Source: Scleroderma bovista (lineage: Eukaryota; Basidiomycota; Agaricomycetes; Boletales; Sclerodermataceae). From it: a stretch of 64,000 nt of DNA. The stretch is from positions 1-64,000 of the forward strand of contig JAYMGJ010000111.1 of NCBI GenBank assembly GCA_037178675.1. The letters are read 5' to 3'. The notes under the pieces were generated by a model. It made no database searches, was not told where the DNA came from, and was given only the letters and a program-made list of their open reading frames with translations. Shown piece after piece: positions 33,873 to 46,285 of the stretch (within the stretch, counting starts at the first letter, position 1; every line of letters starts with the position of its first letter). A program made the translations under genes and the position numbers.

Positions 33873-35985
33873 CTAAGGGGTCGCACGCCCAGGCCATCTA
33901 ACATGTACATCAGCGATGACCGTGGCAGCATACTGATCTAGATAAACATACCTCGGGAAGAGCGAACACTCTCTGATGGTATATCTGTTGGCCATCCATG
34001 CAAGGAAACGCTAGGAGGTTGTCAAGTCAACACCCTGTCCAATAAATATCAAGGAACTCACCTCGACACCAAGACCGTATCCACCGTGCTGGCACGTCCC
34101 GTATTTCCGCTGGTCCGTGAACCAGTAATATGGCTTGGGGTCGATGCCTTCGTGCTCATAAGCTGCCAGCAGCTCTTGGATGTCTGCAATCCTCATGGAT
34201 CCACCTATGAATATGCGCGCACGCACACCATCAACTTCACTCCGCACCAATGGGCGCCATTACTCACCCACGATCTCGCCGACACCCGGCATGAGCAGAT
34301 CACAGCTTTCCGTGCACACAGGGCCTGTCTCACCCTCCTTCCGGGGAATCTTCTTCATATAGAATGCTTTGAGCTCCGCCGGGAAGCCGTAAAGAAAGAT
34401 CGGCGTCCCGATGATATCAGTCATCTGCCGCTCAGCGGCCTCTGCGATGTCGTCCCCGATTGCATGTGGGACCATGACGGGTTTTCCGTCAGCGTCTTTC
34501 ACTGCGTTACCTTCCGCATCCTCTGCTTCGTGTAGGATATCGTGTTCGTTGAGCCATGCAATAGCATCCGAGTAGGACATTCGTTTGAATGGCCGATCGG
34601 GAATAGTAAACTTGGGGTTGAGCGTTTTCACTATCGCGGCGGTCGCAGGGTTGGCAAGGATCTTGTCGACCGACTTGCAGATCTATCGCAATGTCAATCA
34701 TGACCGTTAGACATACTGAAACGTTTTATCAGACTTACGACAGTCTCGATGTGGTTCATCAGGTCCTCAAATGTAATGAATGCTAATTCGGCTTCGAGGT
34801 GCGTATATTCGCTCAGATGGCGACGCGTGTGGCTGTTCTCCGCGCGGAAACTCTCCTGCACGCAAAATACATCTCCAAGGGCCGGAAGACACGTCTCGAG
34901 ATACAGCTGAGAACTCTGTGTGAGGTACGCAGGCTGGCCGTAGTAATCTAGCTTGAAGAGCGTTGAGCCGCCTTCGACCTGTGTTTGCACGAGACACGGT
35001 GGGGTGACTTCTATCACATCGTGCTCCACGTATGTGGCGCGGAAGGCGGAAAGGAGGGCAGCACGCAACCGGAGCACGCTGGATGCGGTTTCGCCACGCA
35101 AGACGAGATGGCGGTTATCGGCCAAGATGGACGGATCGGATTGCTGCAGGTTAGATCAACACGAGGACATCGCTTTCACACATAGCAAACAGTACAGTAC
35201 CCCATTGAGCTTGTTAGTAAATGCATCGTCTCCACCAGGAGCGGGTCCAAGGACCTTGAAGTAGTCGACGACGAGTTCATGTCCGCCGGGTGCCTTCTGT
35301 CCCTCGGGGACAGTTTTCAATGTACCCGTCAGTTCAACTGCAGCTTCCAGTTGAAGGGTCAGAGCATCATAAGTTTTGTTCTGTAAGGCTGTTTTGTCAG
35401 GATAGTATTGGGGAAACCTGCGCTGTCCTTACGGTTTGCCCTGCGAATACTGCTTGCAGATACCCAGTGCCATCCCTTAGGACCACGAACATGATATCCT
35501 GCTGATCCCGCTTCCGATGGACCCATCCACACACGCGCACGCGCTGACCTCTGTGGTCGGCGAGGCGGACAATCTTTGACTGTAGGGATGAAGAAAGGAT
35601 CAGCACACCATCGACCCCATCCACGGTGATGACACACTTTGATTGGCGCAGGAAGCGAAGGATCCTCGACGAGGACAATCTTCTTACTCTCTTCGAGCCG
35701 CTTTTCGCGCTTCTCCTGCCGCTCGCGTGCGTCTCTTTCATCCGCCTCCGCTTTCAAACGTTTCTTCTCGAGTCCCTGCGCGTCCTTCTTTGCCTTCTTC
35801 GTAGCAGATTGCGTGGGGGTGTCGTACTCTGTATCTGGACCCTTCCGGATCAGATACTGCGTGCCGTCTGCAGCCCCAGAAGGGGTGGAGAATATCGCGT
35901 ACGCGAGTGTCTGGTAGGGTTGATCGATGGTTCCACGGCCCCCAGCATCGAGGCCGCTCGTGTGGTCAATGTATATGGTGCTCAT
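33873..35985 (-). CDS. Cytosolic asparaginyl-tRNA synthetase
   Basis: Model complement(join(33873..33897,33952..34010,34062..34204,34268..34682,34739..35143,35201..35380,35433..35579,35638..35985)), 573 residues, as expected for the cytosolic enzyme (yeast DED81). A eukaryote-specific lysine-rich N-terminal extension (about 1-115, [20 protein letters not shown]) precedes the anticodon-binding OB fold ([21 protein letters not shown]). The class II catalytic core follows: [19 protein letters not shown] (motif 2), HLEAELAF, and [13 protein letters not shown] (motif 3), ending RWPGRATP. It attaches Asn to tRNA-Asn. Essential housekeeping enzyme. Its 5' part, from the middle of exon 2 upstream, is the left-hand source of every repeat unit in the array to the right. 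Confidence 0.96.
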
Positions 35986-36150
35986 ACTCTTTCGATGTAC
36001 GGGTTCAAGAGTCAGACTAGAAGTCGACGATTTGAAATGCTGCCTTTCGAGTCAGGATCAAGTCATTTGCCTTATCAGTTACGGGATTGGTAGTGCGATA
36101 AGGTTACAAGCGAATCCTCAAAAATACATCGTATACAATAGACGAGTGGG

Positions 36151-37863
36151 TTACAAAGATGTTTCGCGAGAGTAGTGCGAATATGGGTGTTTCTCTTCGA
36201 CAACTTCAAAGGTAAGACCATCCTCAATTGGTAAACCAGGGTCTCGCTCAGGCGTAGCATGCAATTTTCCCTGCAAGATAGACGTAACGGAAAGAATCTT
36301 TGGCCAAAATACCCACTTACAAAGTAAGAAATGTTTGTAAACTCAATCATTCGCAATTTCGATCCAGGTCGAAGCATCAATGTCTTCGCCTCAGCCACAC
36401 TGAAGGATACCACTTTGTTCCAGCGAGAGTAGTAGTCACACATCATCCTCGAGAAGTTATAATACCCAGATACCATATCTGTGGCACTGGCTTTGATCCA
36501 CAAGGGAAACTGGAGTGTATGAAGGTTCTTGGCAGGTTCTATAGCTTTTGGGATCGTTTGCTAGTAAACGATTTGTAAGTGCACTCGGAATGGTGAGTAC
36601 ACTTGACGCACCGTATCGACACTCGCAACAGAGCACTCTAGCAACGCCAAATTCGGACACTCGCGGCATAGGTATGTCAGGACCTCGGGGGTTACCTGTG
36701 CGACCACACAGAACTGTGTAAGGGACAACCCGTGTTTGCGTATTAGACGAGTGACGAAAGACAGTGGGATCATAATTTCGAAGGACACTAGTGAGAAAGA
36801 CTGGAGAGATCCCTCGTGTGGTATCAATGAACACGTCCAATTCCATAACTCATCGGCTCCAGAGGCATCTACCGAGTTCATTCGTGTCATTAAGTGTTGT
36901 AGACGGGGGAGAGGCGTTGAAGGCAACTCATAGTTTCCATGCGGTTGATAGTCCGTATCCAGCGCTATCAGGTTCGGAAGACATGCCATGATTGAAGGTA
37001 TAGCTGTGCTCGGAACGCCCAAAATTCGGAGGGTTCGGAGAAGAGGAAGATGAGAAAACACGGATATCAGTGTGATAGGAGGTACGCCTAAACAACTCTG
37101 TATTGACAAGATGAGTATGCATGTCATAAAAAACGCTCATCAAAAGAGCTCACACCAAGTTCTAGATATCTTAGACTAGGCCCCAGCTGTGCCGCCCAGT
37201 CTTGCAGCACACGCGGCGGTTTATCCGATTCCATTGCTGAAATAGAAAGCCGCCGTATGCCTGTCATGCTGTTCAAGAGTGTCCAGGCTCTGTCCCCCAC
37301 GTCACGCATTGTAAGTATAGTAAACTCCTTCAGAGGCAGGGTTCTCAGTACCCCGAGAAAGGGTATGAAAACTGCTTCTGGGGCCGCGTCGCAATCCATC
37401 CAGGTAGCTGACACAAGATTGGTGCAAAGGCTGAGTGCGGCGGTGATTTCTTGTGCCATTCGTGGATTGCTCCGCATCGCGACACCTTCCGCCTGAGATC
37501 AGCCCGAGCATTGCAAGTGTCTATTTGGGCAAGTAGTACCTGTCTCCGTAACATGCCAGACATATTGTGCGAGTTCCGGCCGTCGAAGAAGGGTTGCAGA
37601 TGGATGTGAGATTACCTGATAGTTATGCACCACGGTACATGGCCAGCTTCAGTGACAGGAGATCACAGCATAGTATTGCAATGAAGACATACCCTACTAT
37701 TACCATCGATACGGGAACCGATTTTCCTGTATATTAGTGGCGTCGCAGCATGGTTGAACGACCAACACACGAGCGCTGCAGTTGTCAAATCGCGTTTGTG
37801 GTTGAGTTGGCAAAGAATGGGTTGTATGAGCTCGATTGGCAGTATGTCGAGAAGAGCTGGCAT
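36151..37863 (-). CDS. F-box protein, array copy 1
   Basis: Model complement(join(36151..36270,36321..36560,36612..37097,37154..37485,37540..37615,37693..37863)), 474 residues, fully open. An N-terminal F-box is at residues 3-48 (LLDILPIELIQPILCQL, then LTTAALVCWSF). A repeat-like middle follows (MTGIRRLSISAMES, LPLLRTLRILGV, MACLPNLIALDTDY) in which hydrophobic spacing suggests degenerate leucine-rich repeats. A conserved C-terminal part begins AEAKTLMLRPGSKLR, then LTFEVVEE. F-box proteins join Skp1 to bring substrates to a cullin-1 ubiquitin ligase; the middle and C-terminus would select the substrate. Nothing shows what that is. The gene ends 166 bp from the AsnRS start, the arrangement copied in every unit. 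Confidence 0.88.
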
Positions 37864-38134
37864 GTAGTTCAAGCGTTGTAGTTCTGGGAAGAAAGACCCC
37901 TTTTCCTACTCCCTGGAATGGCACTTGCGAGACGTTAACTGCGTAGCAATCGATATCTAATCGATGCAGGGCTCGATCTGATAGCAACCGCAGTAAACGA
38001 TGTGACCGTACTGCGCGATGGGGCGCCCACTTGGTGGTTTTAACTTCTGAATCTGTCACAGCTAGTATGAACGATCCATGCATTTCAAGCTTTGTAGGCA
38101 ACTATGTATGTACTACCATTTCACTATAGAAGTC

Positions 38135-38979
38135 ATGACAAGTCCCTAGATCAACGATCACCGACACATCTCCACAAGTGAAAAGTTCTGCGAATGCCAG
38201 CAGGAGCCTCTCAAGGACGCCGATGAGGAGTCACAGTATGCCGAGCAACGCCGGGCGCAGTGCGGGTGACATTGTGGTGCAAAACTCAAACTCTACTTGT
38301 GGCAGCAGTGGCAGCCTACAGGAAAGGTCTGCTCTGGGGGATTGCCATAGCCTTCGTCTGGCGTACGTCCAGGTTCTTCCACACGCACCCAAGTCCGGTA
38401 AGCCTTCCGGTGCCGAATAGTTGGTCGCAAAAGATTGGTGGTTCCTGTATTGCACCTGTGGCAGGATTGGTCTCACCCCAGATCCTTGCTCACAACTACG
38501 AAGTGCTTCCATATGCCTCCGGTGTGGAGCACTGAACGCTCTGGAGCAGAGACTTCATTCGTTCTACCCGCGATTGCTGACTTGTCAGGGTTCGTACCAA
38601 CATGGCGTCGAATTTGTTCAGTCTACGGAAGAGTCTGACACCGTCGACGTCAGTATTCGGGTTGCATACCGGCTCGAAGAAGCCATCAAGCACGCTGTCG
38701 TCTGCCTCACCGGGAACTCAGTGAACGAGTACGGAGTTAGAATCTTCGTTCGTCCTTCGTTGCTCTTCGCCTCCAACGGTCGACCGACCCTTTTCAGACT
38801 CCAAAGCGGAAGGGCCGTTGATCTGGAAAGGAGGCACTACAGTTTGACATCCAAGTCACTCTACCTGCTGGAAAAGAGGGTGATAGATCAAATATCAAAA
38901 GCTTCAGACAGAACTTCCCAACTACAATCGAAACGTTGCAGGTTTATGGACGACCATATTGCGCTGTCCTCAGTCAACG
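38135..38979 (+). pseudogene. Truncated DUF7330 gene, unit 1
   Basis: It is aligned by eye with the intact gene at 53728. The ATG at 38135 is followed after three codons by a stop (MTSP then TAG). Exon 1 homology continues (KFCECQQEPLKD-type sequence, then the GLLWGIAIAFVWRTSRFFHTHPSP segment in another frame). Exon 2 carries QSTEESDTVDVSIRVAYRLEEAI and SVNEYGVRIFVRP. Exon 3 is cut at the sequence reading CGCTGTCCTCAGTCAACG, where AsnRS sequence begins. Exons 4-5 are absent. Confidence 0.8.
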
Positions 38980-39417
38980 CTGATCTTCCGATGGACCCAT
39001 CCACACATGCGTACGCGCTGGCCTCTGTGGTCGATGAGGCGGACAATTTTTGACTGTAGGGACGAGCAAAAAATCAGCACACCATCAATCCCATCCACGG
39101 TGATGACCCTTTTATTGGCGTCGGAAGCGAGGGGTCCTCTCCGAGCCGCTTTTGGCGCATGCGTGTGTCCCTTTCATCCGCCTCTGCCTTCAAACGTTTC
39201 TTCTCTAGTCCCTGTGCGTCCTTCTTTGCCTTCATAGCAGACTGCGTGGGGGCATCATACTCTGCATCTGGACCCTTTCGGATCTGATACTGCATGTCCT
39301 CTGCAGCTCCAGAAGGGGTGGAGAATATCGCTACGCGAGTGTCTGGTAGGGCTGATCGATGGTTCCGTGACCCCCAGCATCGGCGCCGCTTGTCTGGTCA
39401 ATGTATATGGTGCTCGT
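38980..39417 (-). pseudogene. Truncated AsnRS gene, unit 2
   Basis: This is a copy of AsnRS from mid exon 2 upstream. The exon 1 coding stretch is recognisable ([32 protein letters not shown]). The start codon corresponding to the parental ATG is ACG (39417-39415), there are deletions inside the lysine-rich part, and the gene stops at the array junction, lacking all catalytic exons. Confidence 0.85.
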
Positions 39418-39645
39418 ACTCTTCCGATGTACGCGCTCTGCGCGTCCTGCTGGTGGTTCAAGAGTCAGATTAGAAGTCGACGGTCCGAAATGCTGCCTTT
39501 CGAGTCAGGATCAAGTCATTTCCTTATCAGTTACGGGATTGGTAGTGCGATAAGGTTACAAGCCAATCCCCAAAAATACAATGTCATACGTCGTATACAA
39601 TAGATGAGTGGGTTACAAAGACGTCTCACGAGAGTGCTACGAATA

Positions 39646-41310
39646 TCAATATTTCTCTTCGACCACTTCAAAGGTAAGACCATCCTCAATTTGTGAATCA
39701 GGGTCTCGCTCAGGCATAGCACGCACCCATTTTCCCTACAAGATAAAAAAAAGGCAAGATGTAACGGAAAGAATCTTTGGCCAAAATACCCACTTACAGA
39801 GTAAGAAACGGTTTCAAACGTAATTGTTCGCAATTTCGATCCAGGTCGAAGCATCAATGTCTTCGCCTCAGCCGCACTGAAGGCTACCTCTTCGTTCAGG
39901 TCAGAGTAGTCGTCATATATCATCCACGAGAAGTCATAATTTCCAGGTACCATATCCGCGGCACCAGCTTGGATCCACAAGTCAAAGTGGAGTGTATGAA
40001 GGTTCTTGGCGGGTTCTATAGCTTTTGCGATCGTTTGCTAGCGAACGATTTTTAATTGCACTCGGAATGGAGAGTACTTGACGCACCATATCGACACTCT
40101 CAACAGAGCACTCCAGCAACGCCAAATCCGGACACTCGTGGCATAGGTATATCAGGACCTCGGGGGTTACCAGTGCGACCACACGGAACTGTGTAAGGGA
40201 CAACCCATGCCTGCGTATCAGACGAGTGGCGAAAGACATTGGGATCGCAACTTCAACTTCGAAGGACACTAGGGAGAAAAATTGGAGAGATCCCTCGTGC
40301 GGTATCAATGAACACGTCCAATTCCACAACTCATCGACTTTAGAGGCATCTATCAAGTTCACTCGTATCGTTAACTGCTGTAGATGGGGGAGAGGCGTTG
40401 AAGGAAAGTGATAGTTTCCATGCGGTCGAAAGTCCGTATCCAGCGCTATCAGGTTCGGAAGACAAGCCATGATTGAAGGTATAGCTGCGCTCAGAACGCC
40501 GAAAATTTGGAGATTCTGGAGAAGAGGAAGCTGAGAAAACACTGATCTCAGTGTGATAGGAGGTATGCCTAAACAATTCTGTATGAGTAATACCATAAAA
40601 AACGCTCATCGAAAGAGCTTACACCAAGGTATAGATATCTTAGACTAGGCCCCAGCTGTGCCGCCCAGTCTTGCAACACACGCGGCGGTTTATCCGATTG
40701 CATTGCCCAAATAGAAAGCCGCCGTATGCCTGTCATACTGTTCAAGAGTGTCCAGGCTCTGTCCCCCACGTCATGCAATGTGAATATGGTAAAGTCCTTC
40801 AGAGGCAGGGTCATCAGTACCCCGAGAAAGGGGATGAAAACTGCCTCTTGGGCCCTGTCGAAATCCTCCCAAGTAGCTGACACAAGATTGGTACAAAGGC
40901 TGAGTGCGGCAGTGATTTCTTGTGCCATACGTGGGTTGCTCCGCATAGCGGAACCTTCCAGTTGGTCAGCCTGAGCATTTCAATCATGTATTGGGGCAAG
41001 TAGTACCTGTCTCCGTAACATGCTGGACGTATCGTGCAAGTTCCGGCCGTTGAAGAAGTGTTGCAGATGGATGTGAGATTAGCTGATAGCCAGCTTCAGT
41101 GACCGGAGTACACTTGAATATATTGCAATAGGGCATGCATACCTTATTACCTTCGATACGGGCATTGATTTGCCTGTATATTAGTGGCGTCGCAGCATGG
41201 TTGAACGACCGACACACGAGCGCTGCAGTTGTTAAGTCGCGTATGTAGTCGAGTTGGCAAAGCATAGGTTGTATGAGCTCAACTGGCAGGATTTCGAGAA
41301 GGGCTGCCAT
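39646..41310 (-). CDS. F-box protein, array copy 2
   Basis: Model complement(join(39646..39735,39798..40037,40087..40578,40623..40954,41007..41082,41143..41310)), 465 residues, open. The F-box begins MAALLEILPVELIQPMLCQL. It has the same six exons and phases as copy 1 (exon 2 is 76 nt in all copies). Exon 4 has a two-codon insertion (EVEVAIPMSF) relative to copy 1. The last exon ends early (VVEEKY) through a TGA where copy 1 continues for ten residues. Conserved blocks: NPRMAQEITAALSLCTNL, MTGIRRLSIWAMQS, RPGSKLRTITF. Predicted SCF ubiquitin-ligase adaptor; substrate unknown. Confidence 0.88.
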
Positions 41311-41787
41311 TTGAGAGTCGAGACCACAAGACGACTGAGGAAGAGACAGAACTGCCCTTGCCACATACGCCCTTGAACTTCGATGAGTTTATGTACTTAC
41401 TTACATCAAGCATGCTGCATGCGACACCACAGCCATTCGGGCCCCCAGGACGTACGATGTGTTACAGCAGAACTGCAAATGAAAGTCCACCGCAGATGGC
41501 CTCTCACGTACATACACGAAGGCACGATGAGCGACAAATAAATCTACTGGTCTTCACTGGCACCCCATTAGACAAATCGTTGAGGAGCTTCCGCGTTGGC
41601 TACACGAGGACTTCCAGCTCGTGCGTTTCCATCTTGACTGTTCAACCATCATTATCACCTTCCAGTATCCGACAGGAACTATGTACTGCACAATGGGGCG
41701 TCCACTTGGCAGTTCTTCATAACGTTACGGACGAACCGGGCATTTGCCACAAGCTTTGTAGACAACCTACCATCCCACCACTAAGCC

Positions 41788-42592
41788 ATGGCAACTCTCC
41801 AGATCAACAATTACCGACACCTCTGCACCAACGATCAGTGCGGTGAATGCCAGCAGCGGCCTCTCAAGGATGAGGAGTTACAGTATGCCGAGCAACACTG
41901 GGCGCAGTGCGGGCGACATTGTGATGCGAAACTCAAACCCCTGATCGGAAGACTTGTGGCAGCCTGCGGGAAAGGTCTGCTCTTGGGAATTGCCATAGCC
42001 TTCGTCCGGCGTACGCCCAGGTTCCTCTACAGGCACCCAAGTCCGGTAAACCTTCCAGTGGTGGGTATGAGCATTGGTGGTTCCGGTATTACACCTGTGG
42101 CAGGATTGGTCTCACGAAGAGGGGTTGTGATATCCGAGGAGCCCCAGAATCTCAGTTGTGTCCTTGTTCACAACTGGACGTACTTCCATGAGCACTGAAC
42201 GCTTGAGGGGGGGAGACTCGCTCTACCCACGGATGCTGACTCTCTGTCTGCTTGCCCAGGGTTCGTACCAACATGGTCATGTCGAATTTGTCCAGTCTAC
42301 GGAAGAATCCGACACCGTCGACGGTCGCCACCGTTGTCTGCATGAGTACGGAGTTGGAATTTTTGTTCGTCCTTCATTGCTCTTCACCTCCAACGGCTGA
42401 CCAACCCTTTTCAGACTCCAAAGCGTAAGGGCCACTGATCTGGACGTGAGAGTGTACGGGTTCACATCGAAGTTACTCTACCTGCTGGAAAAGGGGGTGA
42501 CGAATCAAATATCAAAACACTTGAGACAACTGCAATCAAAATGTTGCAGACTCATGGAAGACTGTTTTGTTCGATAGCTGTCCTCAGTCACC
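41788..42592 (+). pseudogene. Truncated DUF7330 gene, unit 2
   Basis: Exon 1 is open: MATLQINNYRHLCTNDQCG, LVAACGKGLLLGIAIAFV and YRHPSP before a GT donor. In exon 2 a missing base after SHEEG gives an immediate stop, and a stretch of the middle is deleted. Exon 3 stops at the same junction as unit 1, followed by AsnRS sequence. If the first donor were not used, a 136-residue product could be made, so a small protein is conceivable, but I consider it a relic. Confidence 0.78.
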
Positions 42593-43037
42593 GCCGATCC
42601 CGTTTCCGATGGACCCATCCACGCACGCGTGGTTGGCGAGGCGGACAATTTTTGACAGTAGGGACGAAGAAAGGATCAGCACACCATCAACCCAGTCCAA
42701 GGTGGTGACACATTTATTGGCGCCGGAAGCAAATGAGGTCAATCTTTTTACCCTCTTCGAGCCGTTTGTAGCGCTTCTCCTGCCGCTCGCGTACGTACCT
42801 TTCATCCGCCCGCGCCTTCAAACGTTTCTCCTCGAGTCCCTGTGCGCCCTTTTTTGTTTTCTTCGTAGCAGACTTCGTGGGGGCATCATACTCTGGGCCC
42901 TTCCGGATCTGATGCTGCGTGCCCTCTGCAGTTCCAGCGGTGGAGAATATCGCGTACGCGAGTGTCTGGTGCTGATCAATGGTTCCGTGAACCCCAGCAT
43001 CCGCACCGTTCATCTGGTCAATGTATATGATGCTCAT
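42593..43037 (-). pseudogene. Truncated AsnRS gene, unit 3
   Basis: The ATG is retained at 43037 (MSIIYIDQMNGADAG) and exon 1 stays open to KRLEEGKKIDLICF, then frameshifts. Exon 2 is cut at the junction near 42593. It encodes at most the N-terminal extension of the synthetase, without OB fold or catalytic core. Confidence 0.85.
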
Positions 43038-43245
43038 GCCTTTCTGGAGTACGCTGGCCCTGTGCATCCTGTGGTGGTTCAAGACTAGTACTGCCGTTCG
43101 AGTCAGGATCAAGTCATGATCAATGATTTGAGCTATCAGTTATTGGATGGTAGTGCGAGAAGACTACAAGCCAATCCTCATAAATACAATGTCGTTCGGC
43201 GTATGCGGTAGATGAGTGGGTTACAAAAGACGCTTCGCAAGGGTG

Positions 43246-44941
43246 TTACACTGGTCGAGAAGATGAAGATTTATCTTTGACCACTTCAAAGGTAAGACCA
43301 TCCTCAATTTGTGAAACAGAGTCTTGCTCAGGCGTAGCATGCACCCATTTTCCCTAGAAGGCAAGATATAATGGAAAGAATCTTCGGTCAAAAGACCCAC
43401 TTACAGAGTAAGAAATATTTCCAAACGTTATTGTTCGTAATTTCGATCCAGGTCGAAGCATCAATGTCTTTGCCTCAGCCGCACTGAAGGGTACTTCTTC
43501 GTTCCGGTGAGAGTAGTGGTCATACATCATCCTCGAAAAGTCATAATACTCAGGTACCATATCTGCGGCACTAGCTTGGATCCACGAGAGAAACTGGAGT
43601 GTACGAAGGCTCTTGGCGGGTTCTATGACTTTTGCGATCGTTTGCTAGCAAACATTTTGTAATTATATTCGGAATGAGAGTACTTGACCCACCATATCGA
43701 CACCCGGAACAGAGCACTCCACCAGTGCCAAATCCGGACAATCGCGGCATAGGTATATCAGGACCTCGGGGGTCACCCGTGCTGAGCCCACACGGAATTG
43801 TGTAAGGGACCATCCCTGCCTGCGTATTAAACGAGTGACGAAGGACAGTGAGATCGCGATTTCGAAGGACACTAGTGAGAAAGATTGAAGCGATCCCTCG
43901 TGCGGTGTCAATGAACACGTCCAATCTCCCAACTCATCAGCTCCAGGGGCATTTACCGAGCTCGCTCGTATCGTTAACTGCTGTAGATGGGGGAGAGGCG
44001 TTGAAGGCAAATGATAGTTTCCATGCGGTCGATAGTCGGTATCTAACGCTATCAGGTTTGGCAGACACGCCATGATCGAAGGTATAGCTGCGCTCGGAAC
44101 GCCCAAAATTTGTAGATTTTGGAGAAGAGGAAGCTGAGAAAACACAGATATGAGTGTGATGGGAGGTACGCCTAGACAACACTGTATTGACAAGATGAGT
44201 ATGCATGCCATAAAAAACGCTCATCAAAAGAGCTTACACCAAGATATAAATATCTTAGAGTAGGCCCGAGCTGTGCCACCCAGTCGTGTAATCCACGCGG
44301 CGGTCTATCCGATTCCAATGACCAAACAGAAAGCCGCCGTATGCCTGTCATACTGTTCAAGAGTGTCCAGGCTCTGTCCCCCACGTCATAAAATGTGCGT
44401 ATGGTAAACTCCTTCAGAGGCAGGGTCCTCAGTACCTCGAGAAAGGGCATAAAAATTGCCTCCGGGGCCTGGTCGTAATCTTCCCAAGTAACTGACACAA
44501 GATTGGTGCAAAGGCTGAGTGCGGCAGTGATTTCTTGTGCCATACGTGGGTCGCTCCGCATGGCGACACCTTCAGGCTGCGATCAGCCTGAGGATTTCGA
44601 GCATGTATTTTGGTAAGTAATACCTGACTCCGAAACATGCCAGACGTATTGTGCGAGTTCTGGCCGTTGAAGAAGTGTTGCAGATGGATGTGAGATCACC
44701 TGATAATCACCCACCACAGTGCACGGCCAGCTTCAGTGACTGGAGATCATAGCATATTGCGAAAAAGACGTACCCTAATACCTTTGATACGGGGACCGAT
44801 TCTCCTGTATATTAGTGGTGTCGCAGCATGGTTGAACGACCGACACACAAGTGCCGCAGTTGTCAAGTCGTGTTTGTAATCGAGTTGGCAAAGAATAGGT
44901 TGTATGAGCTCGATTGGCAGTATGTCGAGAAGAACTGGCAT
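43246..44941 (-). CDS. F-box protein, array copy 3
   Basis: Model complement(join(43246..43353,43405..43644,43693..44181,44238..44569,44624..44699,44774..44941)), 470 residues, open. The F-box begins MPVLLDILPIELIQPILCQL. The family core is present: DPRMAQEITAALSLCTNL, MTGIRRLSVWSLES, LPNLIALDTDYRP, ARVTPEVLIYLCRDCPDL, RPGSKLRTITF, and LTFEVVKDKSSSSRPV at the end. All phases equal those of the other copies. It differs from its neighbours mainly in the repeat-like middle and the last 20 residues. Confidence 0.88.
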
Positions 44942-45950
44942 TTGGGACCACAAGATGACTGTGGCAGCAGCATTAGTCGCCGGATGGTCTTCTGTGGCTG
45001 TTCCAACTTCTGCTCCATCATTATTTGCAGTCTACTCTCCATGAGCGCTCGTCCATTGCGTCCTGCCGAACGAGTCGGCAGCGGTGACACTCCCAACATC
45101 GCATTTGAATGTGCGTCGCCAACCGTCCGATCTGAAGCTTTTCTGCCCGACCACGACGGCAAGTGCCCAGAATGTGCCTATCACTCGATGGTATAGTGGT
45201 CATCCAGGATGCGGAATCTTATGTCTAGTATGATGCTACTGCACGGATCATCGCACACTCATAGCCTGTAGAGCGCTTCGTCACTTTAGTAAATGTCCTA
45301 GAAGAGACAGAACTGCCCCTTATTGTGTATGCCCTCGAACTTCAAAGGTCAGTATTGATGATGAACTTGTGTACTTAGGCTACTCACATCAAGACTTACA
45401 TCGGGCCTGCTGCATGCGACACTGTGACACCCTTCGAGCCCTCGTAGTGAGCGACAAATAAATCCGTTGGTCTTCACTGACCAAACAAGCACATTGGACG
45501 GACCGTGTGGGTTGAGCAGAACGTGAGGCTTCCTGCTATGTAGGCGGCCACACCACGAAGGCCGTTGACTATCTCGTAAAGGACTTTCAGCTCGTACGTT
45601 TCTATTTCGATTGTTCGATTATCATTGTCACTTTTTACCAACTCTCGACAGATACATACATATGTTCCCAGATCAAGACTGCTACTACGTGTCCAGAATT
45701 TCGCCCCTTACACCCGTACGCTCTCTACTACAGGTTGATCACTGATGCCCCTTTTGACGCCTTTTATGTGATATCTATGCTGCACTATCGGATGTGATTG
45801 ATATCAAATCCACGAGGCTTCGATTAAAATTTGGTGACTATCCATGTAAGTAGTCACAAAAGATGGCCCTTACAGGAGAACCGAAGAAAATGTACACTTT
45901 GTAGAATACAAACGAAATAAATTCTAGTGTTACAATTTAGTTGCCCATGG
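44942..45950. other. Unit 3 spacer with rearranged sequence
   Basis: After the F-box 3 start comes about 250 bp without equivalent in the other units (44970-45210). Next is spacer similar to that of unit 2 (45290-45660 resembles 41340-41680). The last 300 bp have no recognised relationship. The DUF7330 piece expected here is absent or unrecognisable. A plus-strand open frame (44828-45196) overlaps the F-box exon and looks accidental. Confidence 0.55.
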
Positions 45951-45959
45951 CATGGATCA

Positions 45960-46026
45960 CATTTCACATCCAATGCTGTCCCGCAGCCCCCAGCATCGCT
46001 CGTCTGGTCAATGTATATCGTGCTCA
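45960..46026 (-). pseudogene. AsnRS start fragment, unit 4
   Basis: About 67 bp matching the first codons of AsnRS (ATG at 46026, MSTIYIDQTSDAG-like) and their upstream flank. The rest of the synthetase copy is missing, so this unit has suffered a deletion. Confidence 0.7.
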
Positions 46027-46193
46027 TCTCTTAATCCGACCCTTTCGATGTACACTAGCGTTGTACGTCCTGCTAGTGGTTCAAGAGGATCAACAGTCAG
46101 ATTTGAAGCCGAGAAATACTGTCGTTCGAGTCATGATCAATGACTTGCCTCATGGTAGTAGGATAAGATTACAAGCCAATCCTCAAAAATACA

Positions 46194-46242
46194 ATGTCGC
46201 ATGTCGCATGTCGCATGTCGCATGTCGCATGTCGCATATCGC
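46194..46242 (+). repeat. 7-bp microsatellite (ATGTCGC)7
   Basis: Six perfect ATGTCGC units and one ATATCGC. The equivalent position in units 2 and 3 has a single ATGTC-like copy, so the expansion is specific to unit 4. It lies just downstream of the F-box 4 stop codon. Confidence 0.97.
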
Positions 46243-46285
46243 ATGCAATAGATGAGTGGGTTACAAAGGGCGTTTCGCGAGAGTG

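Noticed and set aside
44828..45196. 122-codon plus-strand open frame with CxxC-like cysteines
   Set aside because: It overlaps F-box exon 1 in antisense and lacks similarity between units; cysteine spacing is irregular, so a zinc finger is not supported.
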